From Flammeovirgaceae bacterium SG7u.111 (lineage in GTDB: Bacteria; Bacteroidota; Bacteroidia; Cytophagales; Flammeovirgaceae), in the NCBI GenBank assembly GCA_034044135.1, contig CP139021.1, positions 3,921,635-3,985,634 on the forward strand: a stretch of DNA of 64,000 nucleotides. The letters run 5' to 3'. The position numbers were made by a program, and so were the translations under genes. This document shows positions 37,999 to 46,401 of this stretch, piece after piece. The notes beneath the pieces are model-generated. The model did not search any database and was not told the DNA's origin. It was given only the letters and a program-made list of their open reading frames with translations. Every line of letters begins with the position of its first letter. Positions within the stretch are counted from its first letter, which is position 1.

Positions 37999-38775
37999 AT
38001 GAAATACGTAAAGGCAAAAAAACATTTAGGGCAACATTTTTTGAATGATGATTCCGTAGCTCAAAATATAGTGGAATCCCTCACCTACCACAAGGGCTAT
38101 AAAAAGCTACTGGAAATAGGGCCAGGCACCGGCGTGCTTACCAAATTTTTGCTAGAGAAAAAAGACATTGAACTGACCTTAAGCGAAATAGACATGGAGT
38201 CTATCGCTTATCTCAAAACAAATTACCAAGTACCCGATTCTATTTTTATTGGAGATTTTTTGAAGATCAACCTCGAAGAAACTTTTGACCAGCCTGTAGG
38301 AATAATTGGTAATTTCCCTTACAACATTTCTTCTCAAATTTTCTTTAAGGTTTTGGAAAACAGAGATAAAGTCCCTGAGCTAGTTGGGATGATACAGAAA
38401 GAAGTTGCCGACCGCATAGCCTCTAAACCCGGCAAGAAAACCAATGGAATCCTAAGTATCCTTTTGCAGGCATACTATGATATACAAGTAGAGTTCAACG
38501 TCCCCCCGCACCTTTTCATCCCACCTCCTAAGGTACAATCTGCGGTCATTTCCCTCAAACGAAACGACAGGCAAGCCTTAGATTGTGACGAAAAATTATT
38601 TAAGAAAGTAGTAAAGCAAGGCTTCAACAACCGAAGAAAAACGCTACGAAACTCCTTAAAATCACTTGGCTTCCCCATAGATGAAACCACTCCTTTTATG
38701 GACTTGCGGGCTGAGCAGCTCTCCGTGGAAGACTTTGAAATTCTTACCCAGCATTTCGAAAAGAAGCTAGGTTAA
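37999..38775 (+). CDS. rsmA: 16S rRNA (adenine(1518)-N6/adenine(1519)-N6)-dimethyltransferase
   Basis: A 258-residue KsgA/RsmA: KKHLGQHFLNDDSVAQNIV at the start, the SAM-binding EIGPGTGVLTKFLLE, and the catalytic GNFPYNISSQIFF. The C-terminal helical domain includes FNNRRKTLRNSLK. It dimethylates two adjacent adenines of 16S rRNA during 30S maturation. The ATG at 37999 gives the usual start. Confidence 0.95.
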   Translation: MKYVKAKKHLGQHFLNDDSVAQNIVESLTYHKGYKKLLEIGPGTGVLTKFLLEKKDIELTLSEIDMESIAYLKTNYQVPDSIFIGDFLKINLEETFDQPVGIIGNFPYNISSQIFFKVLENRDKVPELVGMIQKEVADRIASKPGKKTNGILSILLQAYYDIQVEFNVPPHLFIPPPKVQSAVISLKRNDRQALDCDEKLFKKVVKQGFNNRRKTLRNSLKSLGFPIDETTPFMDLRAEQLSVEDFEILTQHFEKKLG

Positions 38776-39136
38776 TAACTGCCTCTAAGAGGAAGTTTAT
38801 TGAAGTTTTACTTAAGCACCCAATCAAAAACATCATGTAAATTTGAATGGGTGCTTGTTTTATTGAACATTTTCTGATATAAATTTCAAAAACGACTAGG
38901 ATTATCATAACTTTAGTTAGGCAAGAAACAAAACACTTGTTTTCTTAACCCAAAAAGTGTCAATCACTTTTCTGCAAATATTTTCACCTCGCCAGAACTC
39001 ACCTACACATTCAAGCTGAATTCAAAAGTCCAGAAATTTCCACTATTGAAAATACACCTATTTCAAAGGTAATTGGGGCATATGATTTCTACAGCTTGGT
39101 CAAGCTAAAAGTTAAACCACAATTATTTAAAAACAA
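38776..39136. other. Intergenic region between rsmA and the amidohydrolase
   Basis: It contains the rsmA terminator and otherwise AT-rich sequence. No gene and no exact -7 box were found; TAACTTTA near 38908 is one base off. Confidence 0.4.
38814..38863 (+). terminator. Rho-independent terminator after rsmA
   Basis: A 15-bp stem with one mismatch (38814-38828 with 38842-38856) is followed by GTTTTATT. Confidence 0.75.
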
Positions 39137-40591
39137 ATGAGACAACTTTTTATTAAAACAGTATGCCTAAGTATTTTACTAGGCATTTTTCAATCGACTA
39201 GTGCACAGAGTAAAAAAGTGCAGAAGGACAAAAATGCTTTGCTCGCAGCGGTTGAGAAAGATCAGGAAAAATATGCTGAGATGGCGCTTAAAATTTGGGG
39301 CTATGCCGAAATGGGCTATCAGGAAAAGAAAAGTGCTGCATTATTGAGCAACACGTTAGAAGAAGCCGGTTTTACCATTGAGAAAGGCATTGCAGGAATC
39401 CCTACAGCTTTTGTAGCCTCTTGGGGAAGCGGAGAGCCCGTAATCGGCATTTTAGGGGAATACGATGCCCTTCCAGGTGTAGCTCAAGATTCTGTACCAG
39501 TACCAACCCCCATAGAAGGACAAGCAGCAGGTCATGCTTGCGGCCATCATTTATTTGGCTCCGCTTCTGCCGCTGCTAGTATTACCATCAAAAACTGGTT
39601 AGAAAGCACTGGCACTTCCGGCACAATTCGCTTTTATGGTACGCCTGCCGAAGAAGGCGGAGCTGGCAAGGTATATATGGTTCGAGAAGGGCTGTTTGAC
39701 GATGTAGACGCTGTTTTACATTGGCATCCCTCTTCTGGAAATGGAGCAAGCCCGAGTTCATCATTAGCTAATAAATCTGCTAAGTTCAGATTTTATGGAG
39801 CGGCCGCCCATGCCGCCGCCTCACCAGAAAGAGGTCGCTCGGCCTTAGATGCTGTAGAGGCTATGAATATGATGGTGAACATGATGCGAGAACACGTTGA
39901 TGAAAAATCAAGGATCCATTATGTAATTACACGCGGAGGCGAAGCTCCAAACGTAGTTCCAGCCTTTGCCGAGGTATATTATTATGTAAGGCACCCGCAG
40001 ATCCAAGAAGTGAAAGACATGTGGGAAAGAGTGGTAAAAGCTGCTGAAGGAGCTGCTTTGGGGACAGAAACTGAAATGGACTACGAAATAATTCACGGAG
40101 TATATAACCTCTTGCCAAATACAGTTTTAGCTAAGAAGATGTACGATAACTTAGTGAGCGTAGGCGGCGTTCATTACAACGATGCCGAAATTGCTTTTGC
40201 TGAAAAGATAGCCGAATCGTTTGGTAGCAAAAAAGTACCATTGGAAAATGCTGCTAAAATCATGGGATTTGAGCCAAGAAAAGGCGGAGGAGGCTCTACA
40301 GATGTTGGAGATATCAGTTGGGTTGTCCCTACAGCTGGTTTAGGCACTGCTACTTGGGTGCCAGGAACTTCCGCGCATAGCTGGCAGGCAGTTGCAGCTG
40401 GAGGAATGTCGATAGGAAAAAAAGGGATGATCGTAGCCGCAAAAACCTTAACATTAACAGCTTATGACCTTTTCAATAACCCTGAAGTACTTGAGGAGGC
40501 AAAAAAAGAATTGAACGAAAAAACAGGTGAAGGCTTTAAATATGAGGCTCTACTAGGTGACATGAAACCACCCTTGGACTATAGGAACTAA
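39137..40591 (+). CDS. Exported M20 family amidohydrolase (AbgB-like)
   Basis: A 484-residue M20/M40 metallohydrolase with a signal peptide (about residues 1-23, ending in TSAQ). Metal-site motifs seen are GILGEYDALPGV, GHACGHHLFGSA, TPAEEGGAGK and, near the C-terminus, the His in GTSAHSWQAVAAGG. Relatives cleave aminobenzoyl-glutamate, indole-acetyl amino acids or other amide conjugates. The signal peptide places it in the periplasm or outside. It is a single gene with a terminator; the substrate is unknown. Confidence 0.87.
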   Translation: MRQLFIKTVCLSILLGIFQSTSAQSKKVQKDKNALLAAVEKDQEKYAEMALKIWGYAEMGYQEKKSAALLSNTLEEAGFTIEKGIAGIPTAFVASWGSGEPVIGILGEYDALPGVAQDSVPVPTPIEGQAAGHACGHHLFGSASAAASITIKNWLESTGTSGTIRFYGTPAEEGGAGKVYMVREGLFDDVDAVLHWHPSSGNGASPSSSLANKSAKFRFYGAAAHAAASPERGRSALDAVEAMNMMVNMMREHVDEKSRIHYVITRGGEAPNVVPAFAEVYYYVRHPQIQEVKDMWERVVKAAEGAALGTETEMDYEIIHGVYNLLPNTVLAKKMYDNLVSVGGVHYNDAEIAFAEKIAESFGSKKVPLENAAKIMGFEPRKGGGGSTDVGDISWVVPTAGLGTATWVPGTSAHSWQAVAAGGMSIGKKGMIVAAKTLTLTAYDLFNNPEVLEEAKKELNEKTGEGFKYEALLGDMKPPLDYRN

Positions 40592-40633
40592 ATTAGATAT
40601 TGAAGTAGAAGCTGATTTAAGTTTCACCCAAAA

Positions 40634-40672
40634 GGGCTTTGAACAAGTCAAGGGATGTCTTGTTCAAAGCCC
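40634..40672. terminator. Bidirectional terminator between the amidohydrolase and pntB
   Basis: A perfect 14-bp stem GGGCTTTGAACAAG/CTTGTTCAAAGCCC with an 11-base loop; AATTTT on the right and CCCAAAA on the left provide T-rich tails in both directions. Confidence 0.78.
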
Positions 40673-40695
40673 AATTTTAGAAATAACAATAGTTT

Positions 40696-42084
40696 CTAAG
40701 CATTGCCAACTTCTTCAATCAACTTCTGCAACGACGCTTTTGCATCTCCAAAGAGCATTTTTGTTTTATCTCCAAAGAAAAGTTGGTTCTGAATACCTGC
40801 ATAACCTGCACTCATACTTCTTTTCAATACGGTGACGTTTTTAGCCAACTCTACATCCAAAATAGGCATGCCGTAAATCGGGCTGGCAGGATCTTCTTTT
40901 GCCGCAGGGTTTACTACGTCGTTCGCCCCAATTACCAATACCATATCTACCGTAGGCATTTCTTTGTTCGCTTCTTCAAGCTCAAGCAACTTGGTATAGC
41001 TCACATCTGCTTCCGCCAAGAGCACGTTCATATGACCTGGCATCCTACCTGCTACTGGGTGGATGGCAAATTTCACTTGAACACCTTCTTCTTCTAGCAT
41101 AGTTTCAAGCTCATGGCACGTATGCTGCGCTTGGGCAACAGCCAAACCATAACCAGGGACGATCATTACCTTTTGGGCATATTTCAGCTGGATAGCCAAA
41201 TCGGCATGTCTCGCTTCTTTCACCACTTCGTCTCTACCACCTGCTGCTGCTGCTCCCGACGAGCCAAATCCGCCAATTACTACACTCACTAGCGAGCGGT
41301 TCATTGCTTTACACATCAAAACGGTTAGGATTGTACCCGAAGCTCCAACCAAAATACCACCTACCAACATCACTTGGTTGCCGTAAATCAGACCAGCTCC
41401 CGCTGCACCCAAACCTGTGAACGAGTTCAATAATGAAATCACAACGGGCATATCGCCACCACCAATTGGCGTTACAAAAGTAAAACCATAAAGCAATGAA
41501 ATACCCAAGAAAGCTATTAAAAGACCTAAGCTAACCTCAGGCAACATCGCTAGGTAAATACCAAAAGCAATAGTTCCCAACAGCAAAACACCGTTGATGA
41601 TCTGAGGGGCTGGCAATACCAACGAATCTCTCAAGAAGCCGTCCAGCTTGCCATAAGCAACCAAACTACCAGTAAATGAAATACTACCTATGAAAAGGGC
41701 AAACAAAGAAATTGCACCTTGACCTGAAGCCAAGGTATCCATATTGTTAATCTCTACAAAGGAAATCAACATGGCGCAGGCTCCACCCAATCCATTGAAG
41801 AGGGATACCATTTCAGGCATTTTTGTAATCTTAACTCTTTTTGCGGCAATGTAGCCAACAGCCCCACCTACAAGCATACCGCCAACTATCCACAAGTAAT
41901 TATTAGATGCTCCTTCTATAGGAGTGATAAGTGAAACCACAATACCAAGCCCCATTCCTGCCGCCGCAATCAAGTTTCCTTTCTTGGCAGACTCTGGGTG
42001 GCTCAATTTTTTTAGACCTGCTATAAACAATACAATACTAAAAAGGTATGCGTATTCTGTGAGTATATCGTAAAAATCAGACAT
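40696..42084 (-). CDS. pntB: NAD(P) transhydrogenase subunit beta
   Basis: A 462-residue protein with about nine membrane helices in the N-terminal two thirds and the NADP(H)-binding domain III at the C-terminus (IVPGYGLAVAQAQH, FAIHPVAGRMPGHMNVLLAEA, VLVIGANDVVNPAA). It couples proton flow to hydride transfer from NADH to NADP. It lies 130 bases downstream of the small membrane subunit gene on the same strand. Confidence 0.95.
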   Translation of the reverse strand: MSDFYDILTEYAYLFSIVLFIAGLKKLSHPESAKKGNLIAAAGMGLGIVVSLITPIEGASNNYLWIVGGMLVGGAVGYIAAKRVKITKMPEMVSLFNGLGGACAMLISFVEINNMDTLASGQGAISLFALFIGSISFTGSLVAYGKLDGFLRDSLVLPAPQIINGVLLLGTIAFGIYLAMLPEVSLGLLIAFLGISLLYGFTFVTPIGGGDMPVVISLLNSFTGLGAAGAGLIYGNQVMLVGGILVGASGTILTVLMCKAMNRSLVSVVIGGFGSSGAAAAGGRDEVVKEARHADLAIQLKYAQKVMIVPGYGLAVAQAQHTCHELETMLEEEGVQVKFAIHPVAGRMPGHMNVLLAEADVSYTKLLELEEANKEMPTVDMVLVIGANDVVNPAAKEDPASPIYGMPILDVELAKNVTVLKRSMSAGYAGIQNQLFFGDKTKMLFGDAKASLQKLIEEVGNA

Positions 42085-42214
42085 ATTGATTTGGTAAAAA
42101 GTTTTTAATCAAAAATTAAACTGGGTGAAAATTGCCGATAACTTATTCGTCATCAAGTAAAAGCTCCACTTCTTATACCTCTTTCTTGGCAGAATAAGGA
42201 TGAAATTTCAAGGG

Positions 42215-42517
42215 TTACTTTTTCTTTTTCTTGAACATATCAAGCATCCTGTCAGTTACAGCAAAGCCACCAACTACGTTTACCATGGCCAAGGCAATTC
42301 CTAAAAAGCCCAAAACAAGTTGGAAATAGGCATCAGGTTCTGATTTTCTAATCAATATAATAGCTCCGATAATCACTACACCGCTAATTGCGTTGGCACC
42401 GGACATTAGTGGCGTATGCAATACAGTCGGCACTTTGGAAATCACTTCCATTCCCAAGTAAATTGCAAAAATCAAGATGTAAATCATCAAAAGGTTTTGC
42501 TGAAAAAATTCCATCAT
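42215..42517 (-). CDS. pntAB: NAD(P) transhydrogenase, membrane part of alpha subunit
   Basis: A 100-residue protein with three or four membrane helices: YILIFAIYLGMEVISKVPTVLHTPLMSGANAISG is the family hallmark (quoted here in part: VPTVLHTPLMSGANAISG). It forms the membrane domain of the split alpha subunit. The soluble NAD-binding part (pntAA), which normally precedes it, is not in the 286 bases upstream, where instead the divergent ppc gene begins. The pntAA gene must therefore be elsewhere. Confidence 0.92.
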   Translation of the reverse strand: MMEFFQQNLLMIYILIFAIYLGMEVISKVPTVLHTPLMSGANAISGVVIIGAIILIRKSEPDAYFQLVLGFLGIALAMVNVVGGFAVTDRMLDMFKKKKK

Positions 42518-42671
42518 AACATGAATAATTTATATTTTTTATTAAATAAGGTAAAGTAAGAGGTTTGTAAAAAAATGAGTGGTTAGTTTAGAAAATCTCA
42601 AAAAAAATATTCTTCTATAAAAAAAGTACTAATGAATATGATAGCTTTGCTATGAAATTCCAAAAGCGGCT

Positions 42672-42702
42672 CAAAGTTAATCTTTGATAATTATATATCA
42701 AA
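42672..42702 (-). promoter_or_regulatory. Promoter of pntAB-pntB
   Basis: On the minus strand, TTTG (42702-42699) and TAACTTTG (42679-42672) are separated by 19 bases, the consensus -33/-7 arrangement of Bacteroidota housekeeping promoters. The leader would be about 150 bases. Confidence 0.58.
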
Positions 42703-42742
42703 ACTAAGTATTAACCTCATTATGAAAGTGTGAGTGAAATCA

Positions 42743-42752
42743 TATTTTTGCT
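42743..42752 (+). promoter_or_regulatory. ppc -7 promoter box (TATTTTTGC)
   Basis: An exact TAnnTTTGC match about 52 bases before the ppc start; no TTTG -33 box at ideal spacing. Confidence 0.42.
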
Positions 42753-42803
42753 CTGCACTTTTTAAACTCAAAAATAAACCAACAAAAAAAGACGAATAAA
42801 TTA

Positions 42804-45572
42804 ATGGAGACTTTAGCTACCGTAAAAAAAATATTAGGGAAACCTTACAAAGACCTTGAATTTCTATTAGAATGTTTTCGTGAAATTTTGATAGATGGCG
42901 GAGAACCTGCGTTGGCAGAAGTTATTCCTTGGATAAACGACCAAGAGAAAACCCAACTAGTCGAGTTCACCGACAAACACCTCCAAGTATACTCTATTGC
43001 TTTCCAGCTATTGAACATGGTGGAAGTAAATGGTGCAGTACAAAACAGAAGGTCGGTCGAGAACAACAAATCGATGGCTGCTGTAAACGGACTTTGGGCT
43101 CAAAACCTCAAAATGCTCAAAGATATGGGCATTCCAGAGAAAAAAATTGCCGAATACCTCCCGCATGTAAAAGTAGAGCCAGTCCTAACAGCCCACCCTA
43201 CCGAAGCCAAACGCGCAACAGTACTGGAGCACCATAGAATGCTGTACCTTTTGTTAGTACAAAGGGAAAACAAAATGTTTACCCGCATAGAGCATGAAGA
43301 AATCCGCAGGGAGATAAAATTAGTGATAGAGCGTTTGTGGAGAACAGGTGAGATTTACATAGAAAAACCAGATGTTGCCTCCGAGCTAAGGAATATCATG
43401 CACTACTTGGTGAATGTATTCCCTGAGGTGATCAAGATCACGGACAGAAGGTTGGCACAAGCCTGGGAAGAACAAGGCTTTGACCCGAAGCTTATCGAAA
43501 ATGCTAACTCGATGCCCAAAATCAGTTTTGGAGACTGGGTAGGTGGCGACAGAGACGGGCACCCATTGGTTACCGATACAGTTACCAGAGAAACGCTTGC
43601 ATCCTTCAGGCTAAATGCTTTTATCAATATAAGAAGACATTTGATCGGCCTAGTGAAAAAATTGAGTTTCTCTCTTCACTACAATTATGCTGATTTTGAT
43701 CTGAGAAAACGCATTGATGAAATAATTGAAGAACTTGGGCCTAGTGGTCAAAAGGCCTATTCAAGAAATGAAGGCGAAGTATTTAGGCAATTTGTAAACC
43801 TCATGATAGCCAAGCTTCCACTTGATACCAGAAAAGAACATGCAGTTGAACTTATTGAGGACGAAACTACCTACAAGTACTCCGAAGAGCTTTTAAACGA
43901 CTTGAATATCCTACAAAGCTCTCTCTTTAAATACGGAGCTACTACGCTGGGAAATACCGATGTGAATGAGGTAATCCGAATTGTACAGACATTTGGTTTT
44001 CACTTAGCAAAAGTTGATATAAGGCAAAATAGCTCTTTCCACGACAAGGCAATGTCCCAGTTGATGAATGCTGCTTCTATGAACGGACAGCTTTATTTGG
44101 AATGGAAAGAACACCAACGCATAAATTACATAAACACAGAGCTTTCTTCCAACAGACCATTTACACATAGCAAAACTAAGCTAGATGAAAATGCTGCTGC
44201 AGTAGTTAGCTGCTACAATGTATTGACTGAGCATATTGACAAATATGGCCCTGAAGCTATCGGTTCACTTATTGTCAGCATGACCCGTAGCCTTTCTGAC
44301 TTGCTCACGGTCTATTTACTTGCAAGAGAAGGTGGTCTTACATTCCATACCGAAGAAGGTGTTGTATGCAAACTTCCTGTAGTCCCTCTTTTTGAAACTA
44401 TTGAAGATTTGAGGAACAGCCCAGAGATCTTAGATGAATTCTTGAGCCACCCTTGTACCAAAAGAAGCTTGGAATACCAGAAAATGGTAAATAAAGATCT
44501 AAAACCTGTTCAGCAGGTGATGATCGGATATAGCGATAGCAACAAAGATGGTGGTATTTTGGCCAGCCAGTGGAACTTGTACAAAGCGCAACAAGAGCTT
44601 GCGGAGATAGGTGAAAAACACGGAGTTCACATCCGTTTCTTCCATGGCAAGGGCGGTACAATTAGCCGTGGTTCAGGACCTACGCATTGGTTCTTGAGAG
44701 CACTTCCCCACTCTACCATCAACGGTGACGTGAGGCTTACAGAACAAGGCGAAACTATTGCCCAAAAATATGCGAACAAAATAAATGCTTCTTACAACAT
44801 GGAAATGCTGGTAGCTGGTGCAGCTGGAGTAAGTATTGCCCATAAGTTCACCAAAAAAGAAGACCATCCGTTTGAAGCTATCCTTGATGAGCTGGCGCAA
44901 GAAAGTAAAAAACATTATACCAAACTCATAGAACACGAGTATTTCATTAAGTTCTACAGTGAAGCTACCCCTATCGATGCCATTGAGTCTACCAAAATAG
45001 GATCGAGGCCTTCGAGAAGAAGTGGTAAAAGAACTCTTGCAGACTTGAGGGCTATTCCATGGGTATTTAGCTGGAGCCAATCGAGGTTCAACATGGCAAG
45101 CTGGTATGGCTTAGGCTCAACGCTTGAAAAATTCATGAAAGACAAGCCAGACGACTTCGCTAGGTTCAAAGAAGCCACTAACTATGATCCATTTATCCGT
45201 TATGTACTCACCAACGTGGATACTAGCCTAATGGCCACAAACGAGGAAATAATGAAAGCTTATGCTTCTTTGGTAGAAGACGAGGAAGTAAGAACCACGG
45301 TTCTTAACTTGTTCCTGAAAGAACTGAAGAAGACTCGCAAGATGCTCGATTTGATATTGGAAAAGCCTTTTAAAGAAAGGAGAGTAAATCACTATTACTC
45401 AAGTACTTTGAGGGAAAATGCAATGTTCAACTTACACCTTTTCCAAGTAGAAATGCTGAAAAGATGGAGGGAGTTCAAGGCAAGTGGAAACATAGCCGAG
45501 GCCGAAAAGGCAAACTTGAACCTGCTGCTTAGCGTAAATGCAATTGCTGGTGCAATGAGAAACACTGGTTGA
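42804..45572 (+). CDS. ppc: Phosphoenolpyruvate carboxylase
   Basis: A 922-residue PEPC that replenishes oxaloacetate from PEP and bicarbonate. The catalytic His is in VEPVLTAHPTEAKR, followed by GDWVGGDRDGHP, VMIGYSDSNKDGG and FFHGKGGTISRGSGPTH; the C-terminus ends in the normal MRNTG. The N-terminal phosphorylation site of plant enzymes is absent, as in bacteria. It is a single gene with its own promoter and terminator. Confidence 0.96.
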   Translation: METLATVKKILGKPYKDLEFLLECFREILIDGGEPALAEVIPWINDQEKTQLVEFTDKHLQVYSIAFQLLNMVEVNGAVQNRRSVENNKSMAAVNGLWAQNLKMLKDMGIPEKKIAEYLPHVKVEPVLTAHPTEAKRATVLEHHRMLYLLLVQRENKMFTRIEHEEIRREIKLVIERLWRTGEIYIEKPDVASELRNIMHYLVNVFPEVIKITDRRLAQAWEEQGFDPKLIENANSMPKISFGDWVGGDRDGHPLVTDTVTRETLASFRLNAFINIRRHLIGLVKKLSFSLHYNYADFDLRKRIDEIIEELGPSGQKAYSRNEGEVFRQFVNLMIAKLPLDTRKEHAVELIEDETTYKYSEELLNDLNILQSSLFKYGATTLGNTDVNEVIRIVQTFGFHLAKVDIRQNSSFHDKAMSQLMNAASMNGQLYLEWKEHQRINYINTELSSNRPFTHSKTKLDENAAAVVSCYNVLTEHIDKYGPEAIGSLIVSMTRSLSDLLTVYLLAREGGLTFHTEEGVVCKLPVVPLFETIEDLRNSPEILDEFLSHPCTKRSLEYQKMVNKDLKPVQQVMIGYSDSNKDGGILASQWNLYKAQQELAEIGEKHGVHIRFFHGKGGTISRGSGPTHWFLRALPHSTINGDVRLTEQGETIAQKYANKINASYNMEMLVAGAAGVSIAHKFTKKEDHPFEAILDELAQESKKHYTKLIEHEYFIKFYSEATPIDAIESTKIGSRPSRRSGKRTLADLRAIPWVFSWSQSRFNMASWYGLGSTLEKFMKDKPDDFARFKEATNYDPFIRYVLTNVDTSLMATNEEIMKAYASLVEDEEVRTTVLNLFLKELKKTRKMLDLILEKPFKERRVNHYYSSTLRENAMFNLHLFQVEMLKRWREFKASGNIAEAEKANLNLLLSVNAIAGAMRNTG

Positions 45573-45592
45573 TACCAACCTTTGTTCAGCAT

Positions 45593-45629
45593 AAAAAAGG
45601 AGAGACGGTTAGCCGTTCTCTCCTTTTTT
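45593..45629. terminator. Terminator after ppc, probably bidirectional
   Basis: A stem GGAGAGACGG/CCGTTCTCTCC with one bulged base, flanked by A6 and T6. It lies between ppc and the convergent phosphatase gene, which ends at 45640. Confidence 0.85.
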
Positions 45630-45639
45630 ATTCGCGACC

Positions 45640-46362
45640 TTATCTTATCCGGTAAGGCCAATCTACATTTTCTTGGATTATCAGCTCCATGCTATTTAGC
45701 TCTAGGCAAAGCAACTTGCCCATGCCCGGGTAATAATCGCTAAAAACACAACCATTGTCTAGGCAAATCAAGTCTGATTTGTTCATTATATTTTCGTTTA
45801 TTTCCCTAAAGCGGGTAGGTGTATGTCCATACAAGACCTTCTTCTTTTTAAATACCTTTTTATCGTAATAAAAATCCCGAATCCAGATCATAGATTCGTA
45901 ATCGGTAAAAGGCTGGTCGTCCATGGTATTGAAACCTGCATGTACCAAAAAAAAATCTTCTAGCTCAAAGTAATAGGGTAAGCTGTTGAGGAAATTGAGG
46001 TATTCTTTCTTGAACTTTCCGTTTTCGTCTAAATATTCCTCTAACTCTGAATTACTGCCCGCTTCTACCCCATGGGAAAAAGAAATAGTGTTGAGCAGCA
46101 TCTGCTCATGATTACCCCTAAGCGGAAAAACTTGGAACCCCTCATTTTTCATTTTCAAGATCAAATCAATCACTCCAGCACTATCAGGGCCACGGTCTAC
46201 ATAATCGCCCAAAAAGAATAGTTGATCTTCTGCTTTAAGCTTTAGGTTATGGATAAGCATCAGAAGAGAATCCCTACAGCCGTGCACATCGGGAACGACA
46301 AACCTCCGCCCTTTCCCCTCGGGTATTGAATAAGTGTACTTAGCTAATTGATTATGGCTCAT
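45640..46362 (-). CDS. Calcineurin-like Ser/Thr protein phosphatase family
   Basis: A 240-residue metallophosphoesterase of the PrpA/lambda-phosphatase type. The metal-binding motifs are FVVPDVHGCRDSL, FLGDYVDRGPDSAGV, RGNHEQMLL, VHAGF and YGHTPT. It may dephosphorylate proteins or dinucleoside polyphosphates. Its start lies 39 bases after the stop of the transporter-HEAT-CNB gene on the same strand, so the two are likely one operon and may be functionally linked. Confidence 0.88.
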   Translation of the reverse strand: MSHNQLAKYTYSIPEGKGRRFVVPDVHGCRDSLLMLIHNLKLKAEDQLFFLGDYVDRGPDSAGVIDLILKMKNEGFQVFPLRGNHEQMLLNTISFSHGVEAGSNSELEEYLDENGKFKKEYLNFLNSLPYYFELEDFFLVHAGFNTMDDQPFTDYESMIWIRDFYYDKKVFKKKKVLYGHTPTRFREINENIMNKSDLICLDNGCVFSDYYPGMGKLLCLELNSMELIIQENVDWPYRIR

Positions 46363-46401
46363 TTTTGAGATTATTTATTTAAAATTCCTTCCCTCCAAGT
46401 T

